A program made the translations under genes and the position numbers. DNA of 64,000 bases from Cordilura impudica. Its lineage: Eukaryota; Arthropoda; Insecta; Diptera; Scathophagidae. Shown here piece by piece: positions 36,322 through 47,260 of the stretch (its first letter is position 1; each line of letters begins with the position of its first letter). The notes under the pieces are model-generated. The model was not told where the DNA came from, searched no databases, and worked only from the letters and a program-made list of their open reading frames with translations. Location of the stretch: NCBI GenBank assembly GCA_963682025.1, contig OY821520.1:136408738-136472737 (forward strand), read 5' to 3'.

Positions 36322-38187
36322 TCTATATATATAAAATTGAATGTGTGTTTGTTTATTTGTTTGTTTGTGTGTACCTTATAGGAGACCAAACCTCTGGACC
36401 GATCTTCCTGAAATTTTTACAGCATTTAACTGGGACTCTGGCATGATTAATAGGGTACTTTTTTTTTGACCACGCCCACTTTTACGCCCACTTTTTTAAA
36501 ATTATGTAATTGCTCCCATATAGTTTTTAACAGATTTACTTCAAATTGTATACACATTATACTCCAGGCGAGGTAGAAATAAACATTTCTTACGCCACGC
36601 CCCCTTTCACGCCCCTTTTCACGCCAAATTTTGTTTGAAAGTTTTAAACTTTTTTTTCTCTGTACAAATTTGTTCCTTCCAACGGATTTTTTTATTTGGT
36701 AGTATATTGCTCTTAATACTGTTAACGTCGCCATATAACTATGAACCACGCCCATTTCACCGCCCTCTTTTTTTTTTTACTTATACCACTAACAATGTTT
36801 GCTATACAAAATAATTTTTTTGTAATATGTATTTATCTAAAGTTTTATACACTTTTTATCTACAGGTAAGGTAGCCATACATTTTTTTATTACCAAGTCC
36901 CCCTTTTTCGCCCCATTTTACCTTAAATCATAATTAATCTGCTTTCAATATATCTATATATATAAAAATGAATGTGTGTTTGTTTGTGCTATATAGGAGG
37001 CCAAACCAAAGAACCGATCTTCCTGAAATTTTCAGAGCGTGTTACTGTGACTCTGGAAGGAATAATATGCTATATAAATTTTTGATTGGACAAAGGGGCG
37101 GTGCCACGCCCATATAACCCAAAATTTGAAAAAGTCATATCACGGGAATTTTTTTTACCTACAGCAGTCATATTTGGTACATATGGTATTAGCATGAATA
37201 GAAATACATACAAGAAGAAAAGTGGGCGGGACCACGCCCCTTTTTTGAAAAATTAAAAATCGTAATATCTTCTAAACTACTGGAAGGATCGTCATGAAAT
37301 TTTCACAAAAGGATATTTTTGCGAAATAATAAGACCTTAGCTATATAAAGTTGTTAGTGGGCAAAGGGGCGTGGCGTATATATAAAAACGTTGATGCATT
37401 TGATTGTAACGAATGATCTCCGGAACCATAAGAGCTGTCGAGGTAGGATTTGCAGCATAGGTTCGGTTCGAGCTCTTCTGTGTTTTTTTTTTAGTTTTAA
37501 CCCTCTAGCTGGCGTTGGGGTCAAGTTAAAAACAAAAATTTTTACTTTCAGCGCGATTTGACTGCAATTCAGAATGAACGTATGTTTCGTCATAAGAAAT
37601 TTTTGTATTTATAAATGGACCCGATAGGTGGCGCTGGGTAAAGTTATTTCGAATATTCTTATTTATGGTGTGATTTTAATGAAACTAAGAATGTACATAT
37701 ATGTATGTTAGAAACATTTTTTTATTGGACCCGGTAGATGGCGCTGTCGTTCGAAAAATAATGAGTTGTCAAATTTATATAAATTTTAATAAATAAACTC
37801 ACAAACGTTTTTATATATAAATATTCTAACGAAAAAGAAGGAAAAAGCCGCTACATTATTGCATGGTGGCCGCACAGCTCATTCAGCACTCAAATCACCG
37901 TTAAACGTACAAAAAAATGAGAATGCCGTCTGTAATATCAAAAAACATTCCGGTATGGCAAAAGTTCTGCAAAAATGCAGTATTTTTATTTGGGATGAAT
38001 GTACCATGGCTCACAAACATTGTGATTTGATTTGATAAAAGATTTGAAAGGCAATGAAAGATTTTTTGGTGAAGCTCTCATTTCATTATCTGGAGATCTT
38101 CGTAACACATTTTATATAGGTATATACAGATTCTAACTAAAATAAAAATTCATTGAGGGCAAAACAACGTTTGCCGGGTCCAGCTAG
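36322..38187 (+). mobile_element. Helitron (canonical), with two 5' ends and one 3' end
   Basis: TCTATATATATAAAA occurs at 36322 and at 36953, each after an A and each followed by GAATGTGTGTTTGTTT, the usual start of insect Helitrons. The 3' end GCCGGGTCCAGCTAG|T at 38173-38187 has the CTAG terminus before a host T. The inner copy is probably 36953-38187; 36322-36952 is a truncated relative beside it. GC-rich blocks of (A/G)CCACGCCC occur throughout, as in other fly Helitrons. Confidence 0.82.
37855..38115 (+). pseudogene. Helitron Rep/helicase remnant (PIF1-like helicase piece)
   Basis: About 85 codons, with stops: GGRTAHSALKSPLNVQ, then SGMAKVLQKCSIFIWDECTMAHKH and FFGEALISLSGDLRNTF. IFIWDECTMAH contains the Walker B (DE) motif of the PIF1-type helicase domain, and SLSGDLR fits the following motif. 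No Rep (HUH) part or Walker A is visible. Part of the transposase that would drive rolling-circle transposition; here non-functional. Confidence 0.82.
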
Positions 38188-38200
38188 TAAGATATACAGA

Positions 38201-39018
38201 AACAAGTAAGAAAATTGCAGTCGGTCTAGACCGACTATACGATACCCTATACCATGCGTTTAGAGACCCCATCTCTTAGACCAAACTAACTGGATATAGA
38301 AAATAAGCATAAACCGAATTTGAGTGGGATTTTTATTAATTTTTTTGGCTGCAGGTATGAACAAGATCATATCGGATGCTATATCTATATGGGGCCTAGG
38401 CCCAAAAATGGACCGATCCTGGCCATGTTTGGTAAAGTGTCTTGTATTTTGCAGAAATATATACAACCAAATTTGAGAAGAATTAGTGCAATATTTTTCT
38501 TTTTTATAGATTTAAATAAAGATCGGGAAGCAGCTCTATATGGGGCCTGTGACTAAGAGTTGTCCCATAGGGATCATTTTGGACTACTCATTCATGGCTG
38601 TAATAAACGCTTATAAACCCAATTTGACTAAGATCTATATGACAATTTGTATCTTATGGCATATTATATGGATTCATAGGGGTCATTTGTATGGCGGCTA
38701 GGTCTGAACATGGACCGATTCTCACCAATTTCAATAGCGTTCATCATATGGCCAATGAAAGCTTATATACTAAATTTCATCAAAATATATTCATATTTGC
38801 GACCTGCAATTTGATTACAAGGTTTACATGGACACACAGACGGACGGACGGACGGACATCATTAAATCGAATCAGATAGTGATTCTGATAATCAGATAAT
38901 GATAATGATTCTGATTCGATCGGTATAATAAAAGATGGGTCTAGGTCAAATATTTTTGGTAGTTACAAACAGCAGCACAAAGTCATTATACCCAAACAAC
39001 ATAGTGGTATAGGGTATA
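38201..39018 (+). mobile_element. Family A helentron/DINE-like element (A7)
   Basis: Complete plus-strand copy 13 bp after the Helitron end, with a short GGAC core (38838-38858) and an extra GATAATCAGATAATGATAATG insertion-like stretch near 38885. Confidence 0.9.
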
Positions 39019-39028
39019 AAAAGCATGG

Positions 39029-39743
39029 TTCAGAAAATATACACATGAAACACACAATGTTCTGTTCAAAAGCAGCCAACACATATCTTTATTTTCATAT
39101 CAATTATGTGCGTTTCTAAATTTTCTACGGTGCCCAACACAACCATGACTGTGTTCGTTTTAATATTTCGTTATTTACACGAACATTTTTGTATCACATA
39201 CTTTTTGTTTCAATCACACATAAAGCACACATTTTTGAGTGTTGCTTTATTTGAAGTTCATGTTCTGGTACGTGTACTGAAAAAAAAAACACAGAACATG
39301 TACAATAAACAGGTTCGAGTTCAGTTATATTTTAAGTCGTGTTTAAAATATAACTGAACTCGAACCTGTTTATTGTACATGTTCTGTTTTTTCTCACTAC
39401 ACGAACCACAACACGACTTAAAATATAACTGAACTCGAACCTGTTTATTGTACATGTTCTGTGTTTTTTTTTCAGTACACGTACCAGAACATGAACTTCA
39501 AATAAAGCAACACTCAAAAATGTGTGCTTTATGTGTGATTGAAACAAAAAGTATGTGATACAAAAATGTTCGTGTAAATAACGAAATATTAAAACGAACA
39601 CAGTCATGGTTGTGTTGGGCACCGAAGAAAATTTAAAAACGAACATAATTGGTATGAAAATAAAAATATGTGTGTGTTGGTCTAAGTTATGTTTGTTTAC
39701 ATATATGTACGAGTTTTTTATTCAGAGTGTGTTTTTTTCTGAA
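39029..39743. mobile_element. Foldback element: 0.7-kb near-perfect palindrome
   Basis: The left arm (39029-39343) and right arm (about 39418-39743) are inverted copies, with long uninterrupted matches in the inner 250 bp. Between them lies an extra inverted copy of about 75 bp (39344-39417: AAAATATAACTG to ACACGACTT), so the right arm starts with a tandem duplication. The ends are TTCAGAAAA..TTTTCTGAA. Frames on either strand encode the same peptide because the arms mirror each other; they are not genes. Confidence 0.85.
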
Positions 39744-39840
39744 CTCTAATAAAAAGTAATGGGTACAAGACACTATCTTATGGAACTCCATACTCAACAA
39801 CACCCGTCCAATTCTTATGACCTTTCACCTCAACATACAG

Positions 39841-42673
39841 TAGGGCTGTTCGATTTGTAGGGAGGTAAAAAAAATCGCTCAAGTGACAATGAAAATCATA
39901 TTCTAGAAATCAAAATAAGAAACTTTGGACAGGGAACCATATCTTTTAAACGAAATCTGATGTCCCGACTTTGACATGTCTGTCTGTCTGCCATGGAGCA
40001 TTACCCCTCATGCAATTGATCTGAAACTTGGTCCATAGTCTTGCTGTGACTACAGATTAATTTTGGGGTAGTCACGCAGAGTCACGCATGGTCACGCATA
40101 GTCACGCAGTGATATAAAAGTTATTTACCCTGATCCGATCGATCTGAAACTTCCATACACTTGCTGTGAAAAAAGATTAACTTTGACATAGTCACGCATA
40201 GTGACGGAGAGATGAAAAACCAACTTCCCTGAAGAACATATTGTTGATTAAACAGGTAGTTATTATTATATTTTTTTAAAAATATCGTTGGAAAGTTTTT
40301 CAATAACATTATTGCTGCAATAGTCATAGGTAAAGTAACCAAATGCGGTTTAATTTACATTATAAGCGATGCACCTATTGAAGAATTTAACTAGTGAAAT
40401 AGTTCAGGTATATACAAGTCTTTTCAGAATTATGACCAATTTTAAAATCTCTGGAAACAATTTTTTACATTGGAACATGTAAATGCGATTTGAAGGCAGG
40501 CGGCTTGGTTCCAGAATGCCTCAAAGAGTTTATGCACGATTAACATTATCAGAGAAGACTAACAGTGGATGCATTTGTGATGGAAATTGAAGAGCAAGGA
40601 GCAACGTCTATGTCATCAATGCCAACATACCAAGATCCCGATGATTCAACATACGCACCGCTATCGGTTCAAAAAGATATGGATAGAAGCACAAGTTCAC
40701 ACACAAGTTTAAGTTTGCCTTGATATGTGACAGATTTGGAGTGCCTGATAGAGTAGCATCAGCATTGAGAACCGCTCTTTTCCAAGATTTTAAAATGAAA
40801 GATAAGCATGGCAAACCACTCATCATGGATAAATCGAAAGTTCGCAGATAATAAGAGAAATGCAGACAAGAAGTGCTCCGCAAACGGTTAGATGATACCA
40901 ATTTTGTTTCGATGGCACAAAAGATGATACTTTAACGAGAGATAAAATTGATGAGAAGTATCATACTACGATGGTAAAAGAACGTCATCTTGTTATTTGG
41001 AGACAACCGAATTCTGAATTGATTGGTTACGTAAGACTGGAACATGAAACCGGTGAATACAAAACAAAACAACAAAATTAAATGATTTTTTCAACGATAA
41101 AAATATATCACTGGATGCATTAATTGGAATATGCACTGACGGTGAGCCAACAAACACTGGCCCACACGGTGGAATTATACGACGATTCGAATTGCTGTTA
41201 AAAAGACCATTGCATTGGTTCGTTTGCCTTCTACACTTCAACGAACTTCCGTTTCGGCATTTGTTTGAAGCTTTGGATAAATCAACCAGCACTGGACCGA
41301 GATCGGCAACCGGAAAACTGTGCCGTCAAATCGAAACTTGTAAAACTCTTCCGGTAAGTTATTGCTATCACTCATTTATTATAATTGTCAACCATTATTA
41401 ATTATTTTATTATTATATATTTTCAGGTGGTGGATGGCTTTCAGAAAATTGAGTTGAAAAATATGCCCCCTGCTCCAGAAAAAAATGAATTTTCCACCGA
41501 TTCGAAGTACTTATACGGTGGCTCTGGCTAACATCAAACCAGGGAAAATTGTTCATTCTCGGTGGCTCACCAAGGCCGCTAGTTTATAACGATTATATGT
41601 GACAACGGAAAATCTAGATGTGAATTTAAGAATTTATAATTAAATTTTATGTGCAAATGTACTTCAATATCAAGTAATACAGCTCTGTCGTGTACGGTAG
41701 GGCATTATTTTTCAAGTTCATTAGAGTGTCACGATTTCTAGAACCTCGTTTACGTAGAATTGTCAGTCAAGTAATTAGAAATAATTCATATTATGCGCAT
41801 TCGGAAAATATCTTGTTATCAATGTTGTTTGATGATAGCAAAGAAAAGCGCGACTGTGCTCTAAAGAAAATTCTACACAATCGAACCGATATTGACGACC
41901 CAGCGGAAATTAGAGTTTATAAAAAACCAGATATAAACTTTAATTGCACAAGTTACACGGAAATGATCAATTTGAATGATATAAATAATGTATTTGAACC
42001 ACCATTCACGCGAAGCATTCCGTACGATACATTGAAAGAATATTTAAATCAAGATGATCCACCGTTTAATGATCCAAAAATTCCATTACACATATAAGGA
42101 ACGGAACGACGCGTTCAATTTCTAGCTAGCGTTTCAAAACGAGTTATACCAGAAAATGAGGAGGCTGTTATGGCGACGACATTAGAGAGCCGTGCGAAAC
42201 TGCCCAGACTTGAAAGCAAAAAAGTCTTCAAACAATATTTTTTTTTTTTGGTTTCTTTTCTATTACTAAGTTCAATTCATTTTTTCATTTACATATGTTC
42301 CGTCTAAATATATTTCTAAATAAAAAAATAAACTCCAAAAAGAAAAAACATACCCATTTCAATGATTTTTTCATGTAAAGTGCCAAAAATGGTGATTTTT
42401 TGAAATGCTTATATGGGGAACCCCCAGGGGTTTTCCAGGGGTGTGCCACTGGCATGGTTGAGTCTGGCCTCCAAAGTTAGTGTGGGTCGATCATTCATTT
42501 GGACTTGATTGGGGCACTCTAAATGGGTCAAAGTGAGGCAGACAGACAGACACGTCAAAAGTCGAGACATCAGAATTCGTTTAGAGGTATGGTTCCTCGG
42601 GCAATATTTCTTATTTTGATCCCAAGAATACAGTTTTCCTTGTCACTTGGGCGATTTTTAAATCGACCCGCCC
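39841..42673 (+). mobile_element. Unclassified DNA transposon with about 150-bp TIRs and 10-bp target duplication
   Basis: CAACATACAG is repeated perfectly at 39831-39840 and 42674-42683. Just inside, the ends are inverted copies over about 150 bp with moderate divergence (TTCGATTT.. / ..AAATCGAC, then TCAAGTGACAA, AATCAAAATAAGAAA, GGAACCATA, GTCTGTCTGTCT). The interior carries one broken gene (40494-42235). Nine-to-ten-bp duplications and long TIRs recall Mutator-like elements, but the protein is not one I recognise as Mutator. Confidence 0.78.
40494..42235 (+). pseudogene. Transposase-like protein of an uncharacterised arthropod family, one intron, broken
   Basis: I recognise the family only as uncharacterised arthropod proteins. 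Readable parts in order: FALICDRFGVPDRVASAL (40709); two adjacent stops at 40849-40854; CFDGTKDDTL (40902, candidate first catalytic Asp); ICTDGEPTNTGPHGGIIRRFE (41131, candidate second Asp); PLHWFVCLLHFNELPFRHLFEALDKS (41209, His-rich). A clean GT-AG intron, 41354-41426 (73 bp), joins LP to VVDGF in frame. Then KNEFSTDSKYLYGG and, in frame from 41690, a 135-codon stretch with EPRLRRIVSQVIRNN and HSENILLSMLFDDSKEKRD. Several frame changes and stops, so inactive. DDE-type chemistry is inferred from spacing and from location between TIRs. Confidence 0.65.
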
Positions 42674-42683
42674 CAACATACAG

Positions 42684-42989
42684 CCATAGTAAAATTAATT
42701 TACACAACAAACATATTTTTTAAATATTCAACTATGTGAGCTTTATGTTTTTTTTGTTTTTGGAAGTAAGTTGCAAAAAAATTTGGTGTTGTTGCATATT
42801 TACTCAGATTTTATTTGCTTCAAAAGTATTTACACAAAACTTTAATCTGATAATATTCCTTTTATATAATTTATTCTTAAATTTTTTTTTACGGATACTT
42901 AATTAACATGAACTAATATTTAGTAACACCAACTTTGGCACCAATAACTGCCTACAACGTGGATGGATTTGTTTCAATCAAGTTGCGGA
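42684..42989. other. AT-rich spacer
   Basis: Nothing recognised between the target duplication and the minisatellite array. Confidence 0.4.
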
Positions 42990-43325
42990 AAAATTCATGA
43001 TTCAATTTCGATCCTTTCTAAAAAATTCTCTATTTCATTTATTATTTTCTCAACTTCAAGTAAAAAATTCGCAATTGCATTTGTAATTTTCTCAATTTCA
43101 ATGAAAAATTCTCAATTTCATTCGAAATTTTCTAAAATTCAAATGAAAAATCTCACTTTCATTTGGAATTTACCCAACTTCAATTTGAATTGAAAAATTC
43201 TCAACTTCAAATAGAAAATTCCAATTTCACATGTAATTTTCACAATTTCAAATGGAAAATCTCAGTTTCAGTGGGAACTTTTTCAATTTCGTTTGAAAAG
43301 TACTCAATTTCAATTAATAATGGTG
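42990..43325. repeat. Degenerate minisatellite of TTTTCTCAATTTCAA-like units
   Basis: About a dozen varied units such as AAAAATTCTC(A/T)ATTTCA and AATTTTC(T/C)..ATTTCAA. The reverse complement resembles the array at 34838-35045. Confidence 0.65.
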
Positions 43326-43748
43326 TAGGTGAGTTATAATAGGGTACAGAAAAAAAACTGTGTTAAAATCCAAATTAGATGGAGAGGTATACATATAGTC
43401 CGATCACAAACATAACCATGTCCCTTATAAATGGTGGTTCCCCTAGTGTTTACTTTTTCAACTACTGGACATTTTGAGTATACAAATGTCAGCTGTGTTA
43501 TGACAAGAAGTTAGTAAATGAGTCGATTTACGTTTACCAACTTTGGGAAATATTAAAAACTTATTTACAGAATGAAGCATCCTCTACACACAGAAAAAAC
43601 CCCAATGTAAAATCAACAGGAAAAAATTTTGATTCGAAGTCGTTGTAAATTTCTTGAAAAAATATTATTTTAACGTTGTTTAATATTAAATCAATAGTTG
43701 AATTTAAATAAAATTGTACATAATAATTTTAAACTTTTCCAAAGTAAA

Positions 43749-44549
43749 AACAAGTAAGAAAATTATAGTCGGTCTAGACCGACTATACGATACCCTATAC
43801 CATGCGTTTAGAAACCCTATCTCTTAGGCCCAACTAACTGGACATTGAAAATAAGCGTAAACCAAATTTGAGTGGGATTTTTATTAATTTTTTTGGCTGC
43901 AGATATGAAAAAGTTCATATCGGATGCTATATCTATAAAGGGACTAGGTCCAAAAATGGACCGATCTTGACAATATTTGGTAAAGTCACTTTTATTTTGA
44001 AAAAATATATACAAACCAAATTTGAGAAAAATCTGTGCAATATTTTTGTTTTTTGATAGATTTAAGTGAAGATCGGGAAGCAGCTCTATATGGGGTCAAA
44101 GGGATCATTTTTGGACTACTCATTAGTGGATGTAATGAACGCATACAAACCCAATTTGAGTAAGATCTATATGACAATTTGGATCTTATGGCAATTTATG
44201 TCGATTTCATATGGGTAATTTGTATGGGGGCTAGGTCTGAACATGGACCGATTCTCACCAATTTCAATAGCATTCATCCCATGGCCGATAAAAGCTTATA
44301 TACCAAATTTCGTCAAAATATATTCATATTTGCGACCTGCAGTTTGATTACAAGCTTTACATGGACACACAGACGGACGGACGGACGGACGGACGGACGG
44401 ACGGACGGACGGACATTGTTAAATCAACTCAGAAAGTGATTCTGATTCGATCGGTATAATTAAAGATGGGTCTAGGTCAAATATTTTTGGTTGTTACAAA
44501 CAGCAGCACAAAGTCATTATACCCAAACCACATAGTGGTATAGGGTATA
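43749..44549 (+). mobile_element. Family A helentron/DINE-like element (A8)
   Basis: Complete, well-preserved plus-strand copy nested in the TA-flanked element; (GGAC)n core at 44372-44414. Confidence 0.92.
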
Positions 44550-44823
44550 ATAATATTATTCATTGTTGAATAACTAAAACTGAATTTTTCTAGTAAAAAT
44601 AAAAGTTCTTCTGGTTAATTTCACATTGGGTCAAGTTGAAACAACATTGGCCATTGTAAAATTATCACTGAAGCAAGATTGAAATAAAGTTACGGAGTGT
44701 TAAAACCACATGAAAAAATGTTGAAATAAAATGAATTCATGTTGAATTCTAAAAAAGAGTACCGCTATTTTAGAATAACAAAAAAACATTATTATTGCGA
44801 TTATTACAGCTTGAAGACGTATA

Positions 44824-46180
44824 GTGCGTGGTTTATTTATAAAGTGCAGTGTTACACAAGGGAATTTAATTGTTAAAAATATAATTATGTCTGAGGCCAA
44901 CAATAATAAAATAAATGTAGGAACTGCTATACAAAATTTTGCACAAGATAATATTAATTTCTTTACCGACGAAGCAGGAAATATTATATTAAACATTACA
45001 GTGGTTCAAGATACGAGTCAAAGTTCCCAATTAGACGAGCTGTTGAAAACTTTTTATTTAATTGAAGTAAAACCTTATTTGACACGTAAGTATATAAGAC
45101 CAACTTACATAAATTTGTATACAAAGAGAACTGATTCTGTGGTTACTAAACAACAAAATTTCAATAGAGACATTTGTAAATTCAAAGAGTCCCTCAATTA
45201 TTGGTTAACTCTACGGAGTCTGTTGTTACAACCAAATTGTTCGGTTGCCGTAAAAAAAAAAATCAGTTGGACGGAAATCAGTTGTGGCATGTTAATTTCT
45301 CTAATGAAAACTAAATAATTGATTAGGAGCTGAAATTACATTTGAAAGCTTGAAATATCTATCAAAGGAGGACATAAAGGAAGCTATACCACCTATTGGC
45401 CTTGGTGCTTGTTTTCGTGAAAGGTTGTTCTGTTGGAGAAAAAGTGAGGTAAAGGCAAAGAATTTTTAATTATGTATTTATTTGATTTTTGACATAAATC
45501 CTTTTTTCGTAATTTTTCCTACAGTATGGTATTGATGACGATACCTTGTCTGAAACGATTGCGAATAAAGTAGTATCTTGGTTACAAAGTCAATCTAATG
45601 TTAGCACAACAACAACACCGACTTCATCCTTATCAACATCAAAAGGCAATTTTAAGCTGTCTAAGGTAAACTTAATAATTATAAAATTTTTTTTGTAACT
45701 ACTTATTATTGTCCATTCTGTTTTTAGAGCCTTAAACTTATTTTAGAAGACAGTCTAAAAGGAAAATCTATTAATAGCTTTTATGAAAAAAATTGCCGAC
45801 TCGTTTCGTGGAGATTTAATAAATATAATATTAGAAGATGTTTTTTATCGCGATGTAAAATTATCACCAAAAGATTTGCCAACAATAGTGCATGAAATAA
45901 TAGATAACTTTCCTTGTGAAATAAGAGTACGTATTTCATTTCTCGTCAGAATTTCTAAGTTTGTATAAAATTTCCTATATTACAAAAGTTCATTCAAAAA
46001 TGTATGTTCTATGTTATGAAGTTGAAATCCCCAACTTTGACGAGCATCTGCAATCATATGCAGTAGGCAAGTTAAGGGAGGAAATCATTTTAAAAGAACT
46101 CCATGAATTTACAAGTCCACCTTTACATCTTTTCCCAATTAATAATGGCAAAATATATTTAAGAAATAAATTTTTTTAAA
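44824..46180 (+). pseudogene. Unrecognised multi-exon gene of the TA-flanked element
   Basis: A frame from 44824 with an internal ATG at 44887 (MSEANNNKINVGTAIQNF) reaches 45318. A plausible donor (GTAAGT) lies near 45086, and an acceptor TTGATTAG near 45325 starts an exon with FESLKYLSKEDIKEAIPPIGLGACFRERL, which looks like a SAM-like helical domain. The next exon follows GTAAAG..TTCCTACAG (about 45449-45524): YGIDDDTLSETIANKVVSWLQ and a Ser/Thr-rich linker. Another intron (45666-45727, GTAAAC..TTTTTAG) precedes SLKLILEDSLKGKSI. A frame change near 45780 then gives SFRGDLINIILEDVFYRDVKLSPKDLPTIVHEIIDNFP, which ends at a GTACGT. I recall similar uncharacterised fly proteins but cannot assign a function; no DDE motif is evident. 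Confidence 0.5.
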
Positions 46181-46789
46181 CTTTATATAGGTTTTTAGAC
46201 AAATGAATAAATAAATAAAAAATAAAAAACAAATTGTTTTTTTTATAAAACAACATCCCTGCTAAAGTAGTTTTATTTGGACCACATAATCCATATTCAA
46301 AAATTGAGGATATATGTGAATATATATGCTCCATATATCCTCAAATATTAGATATGGATATATATGGTCCATATATAATAATTTTGGCAAGTACTGTGGG
46401 AATGTAGGAATCATTTCAAATTAACATGAAATTTCATGTTATTTCAATATGTTTTCATGACCGTCATAGTCATTTTAAACGATTTCATTGTTAATTCAAC
46501 ATTAAATTCGTATTGATTCAACATGAAATTCATGTTATTTTAAATTTTCACAATGTTGATTTAATATGAACCTCACATTATTTCAACATGATTATCACTT
46601 TGATTCAACTAGAACTACAAAATTAATTTAACATGATTTCTAGTTGTTTTAAAATGAAAAATTTTATTATTCTTTTATTGTAAAATCATGTTAAATCAAC
46701 ATGAAACGCTAATGAAGCAAAATCATTATTAAAAAATGTTGAATCAACATTGTTTTAGTTGATTTTACAATGATTTTTTTCTGTGTGTA

Positions 46790-47260
46790 CCGAAAGTGCA
46801 AGAATATTACGTTCAAAATTCAGTAAAAAGAAGAACTTTCCACACAATATCTGGCTAATTTGGATAAACAAGTGCGTGAAACTGGATCGTTATTGGACAA
46901 AACAATACATTCTTATTCCCTTAAAGTGCGTACAAACGAAAGCATTACTGCTATTGCCCAGAGTGTGAAAGAACATCCAAGCACCTTACCATCGTTCTAA
47001 AAAAATTAATATTGCACGCACTTCTTTATTGCGAATTTTGCATAATGATCACGGTCTGATGCCATACAAAATTCAATTAGTACAGGATCTTGCACCGCAC
47101 GACCATCTGCAAACTTTTCGGTACGAAACGTTTGGAAGACGATTAGAAAAACCAAAAAACCATCTTTTCTGACGAAGTTCACTTTCATCCCGGCAGTTAC
47201 GTTAACAAGCAAAATTTTCATACCTGGGACACAGAAAATCTACACATGAATACTGAAAAG
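46790..47260 (+). pseudogene. Mariner/Tc1-type transposase remnant
   Basis: Broken frames in order: KVRTNESITAIAQSVKEHPST (46926; helix-turn-helix region), ARTSLLRILHNDHGLMPYKIQL (47017), VQDLAPHDHLQ, then IFSDEVHFHPGSYVNKQNF-like sequence near 47160-47220 with a frame break inside it. The last part is the DDE_3-type motif with the second-catalytic-Asp context seen in insect mariner-like transposases (FSDE.HF..GYVNKQN). Stops and frame changes make it dead. The TA-flanked element has landed at its left edge. Confidence 0.75.

Larger units (their letters stand above)
43587..46787 (+). mobile_element. Unclassified TA-flanked DNA transposon with CACACAGAAAAAA ends
   Basis: The left end CACACAGAAAAAA and the right end TTTTTTCTGTGTG are complements; inside them ATGTAAAATCAAC / GTTGATTTTACA continue the match (about 30 bp with a small gap). 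TA flanks both sides (43585-43586, 46788-46789). Subterminal DNA on both sides is rich in short inverted AACATGA/TCATGTT and TTGATTTAACA motifs (46390-46760). Carries a multi-exon gene remnant (44824-46180) and family A copy A8. It sits in or next to a mariner-like relic. Confidence 0.75.

Noticed and set aside
37354..37593. 79-codon minus-strand frame in the Helitron
   Set aside because: Overlaps GC-rich Helitron interior repeats; no recognisable protein.
39106..39646. Similar 83- and 104-codon proteins on opposite strands
   Set aside because: A mirror artefact of the palindrome at 39029-39743.
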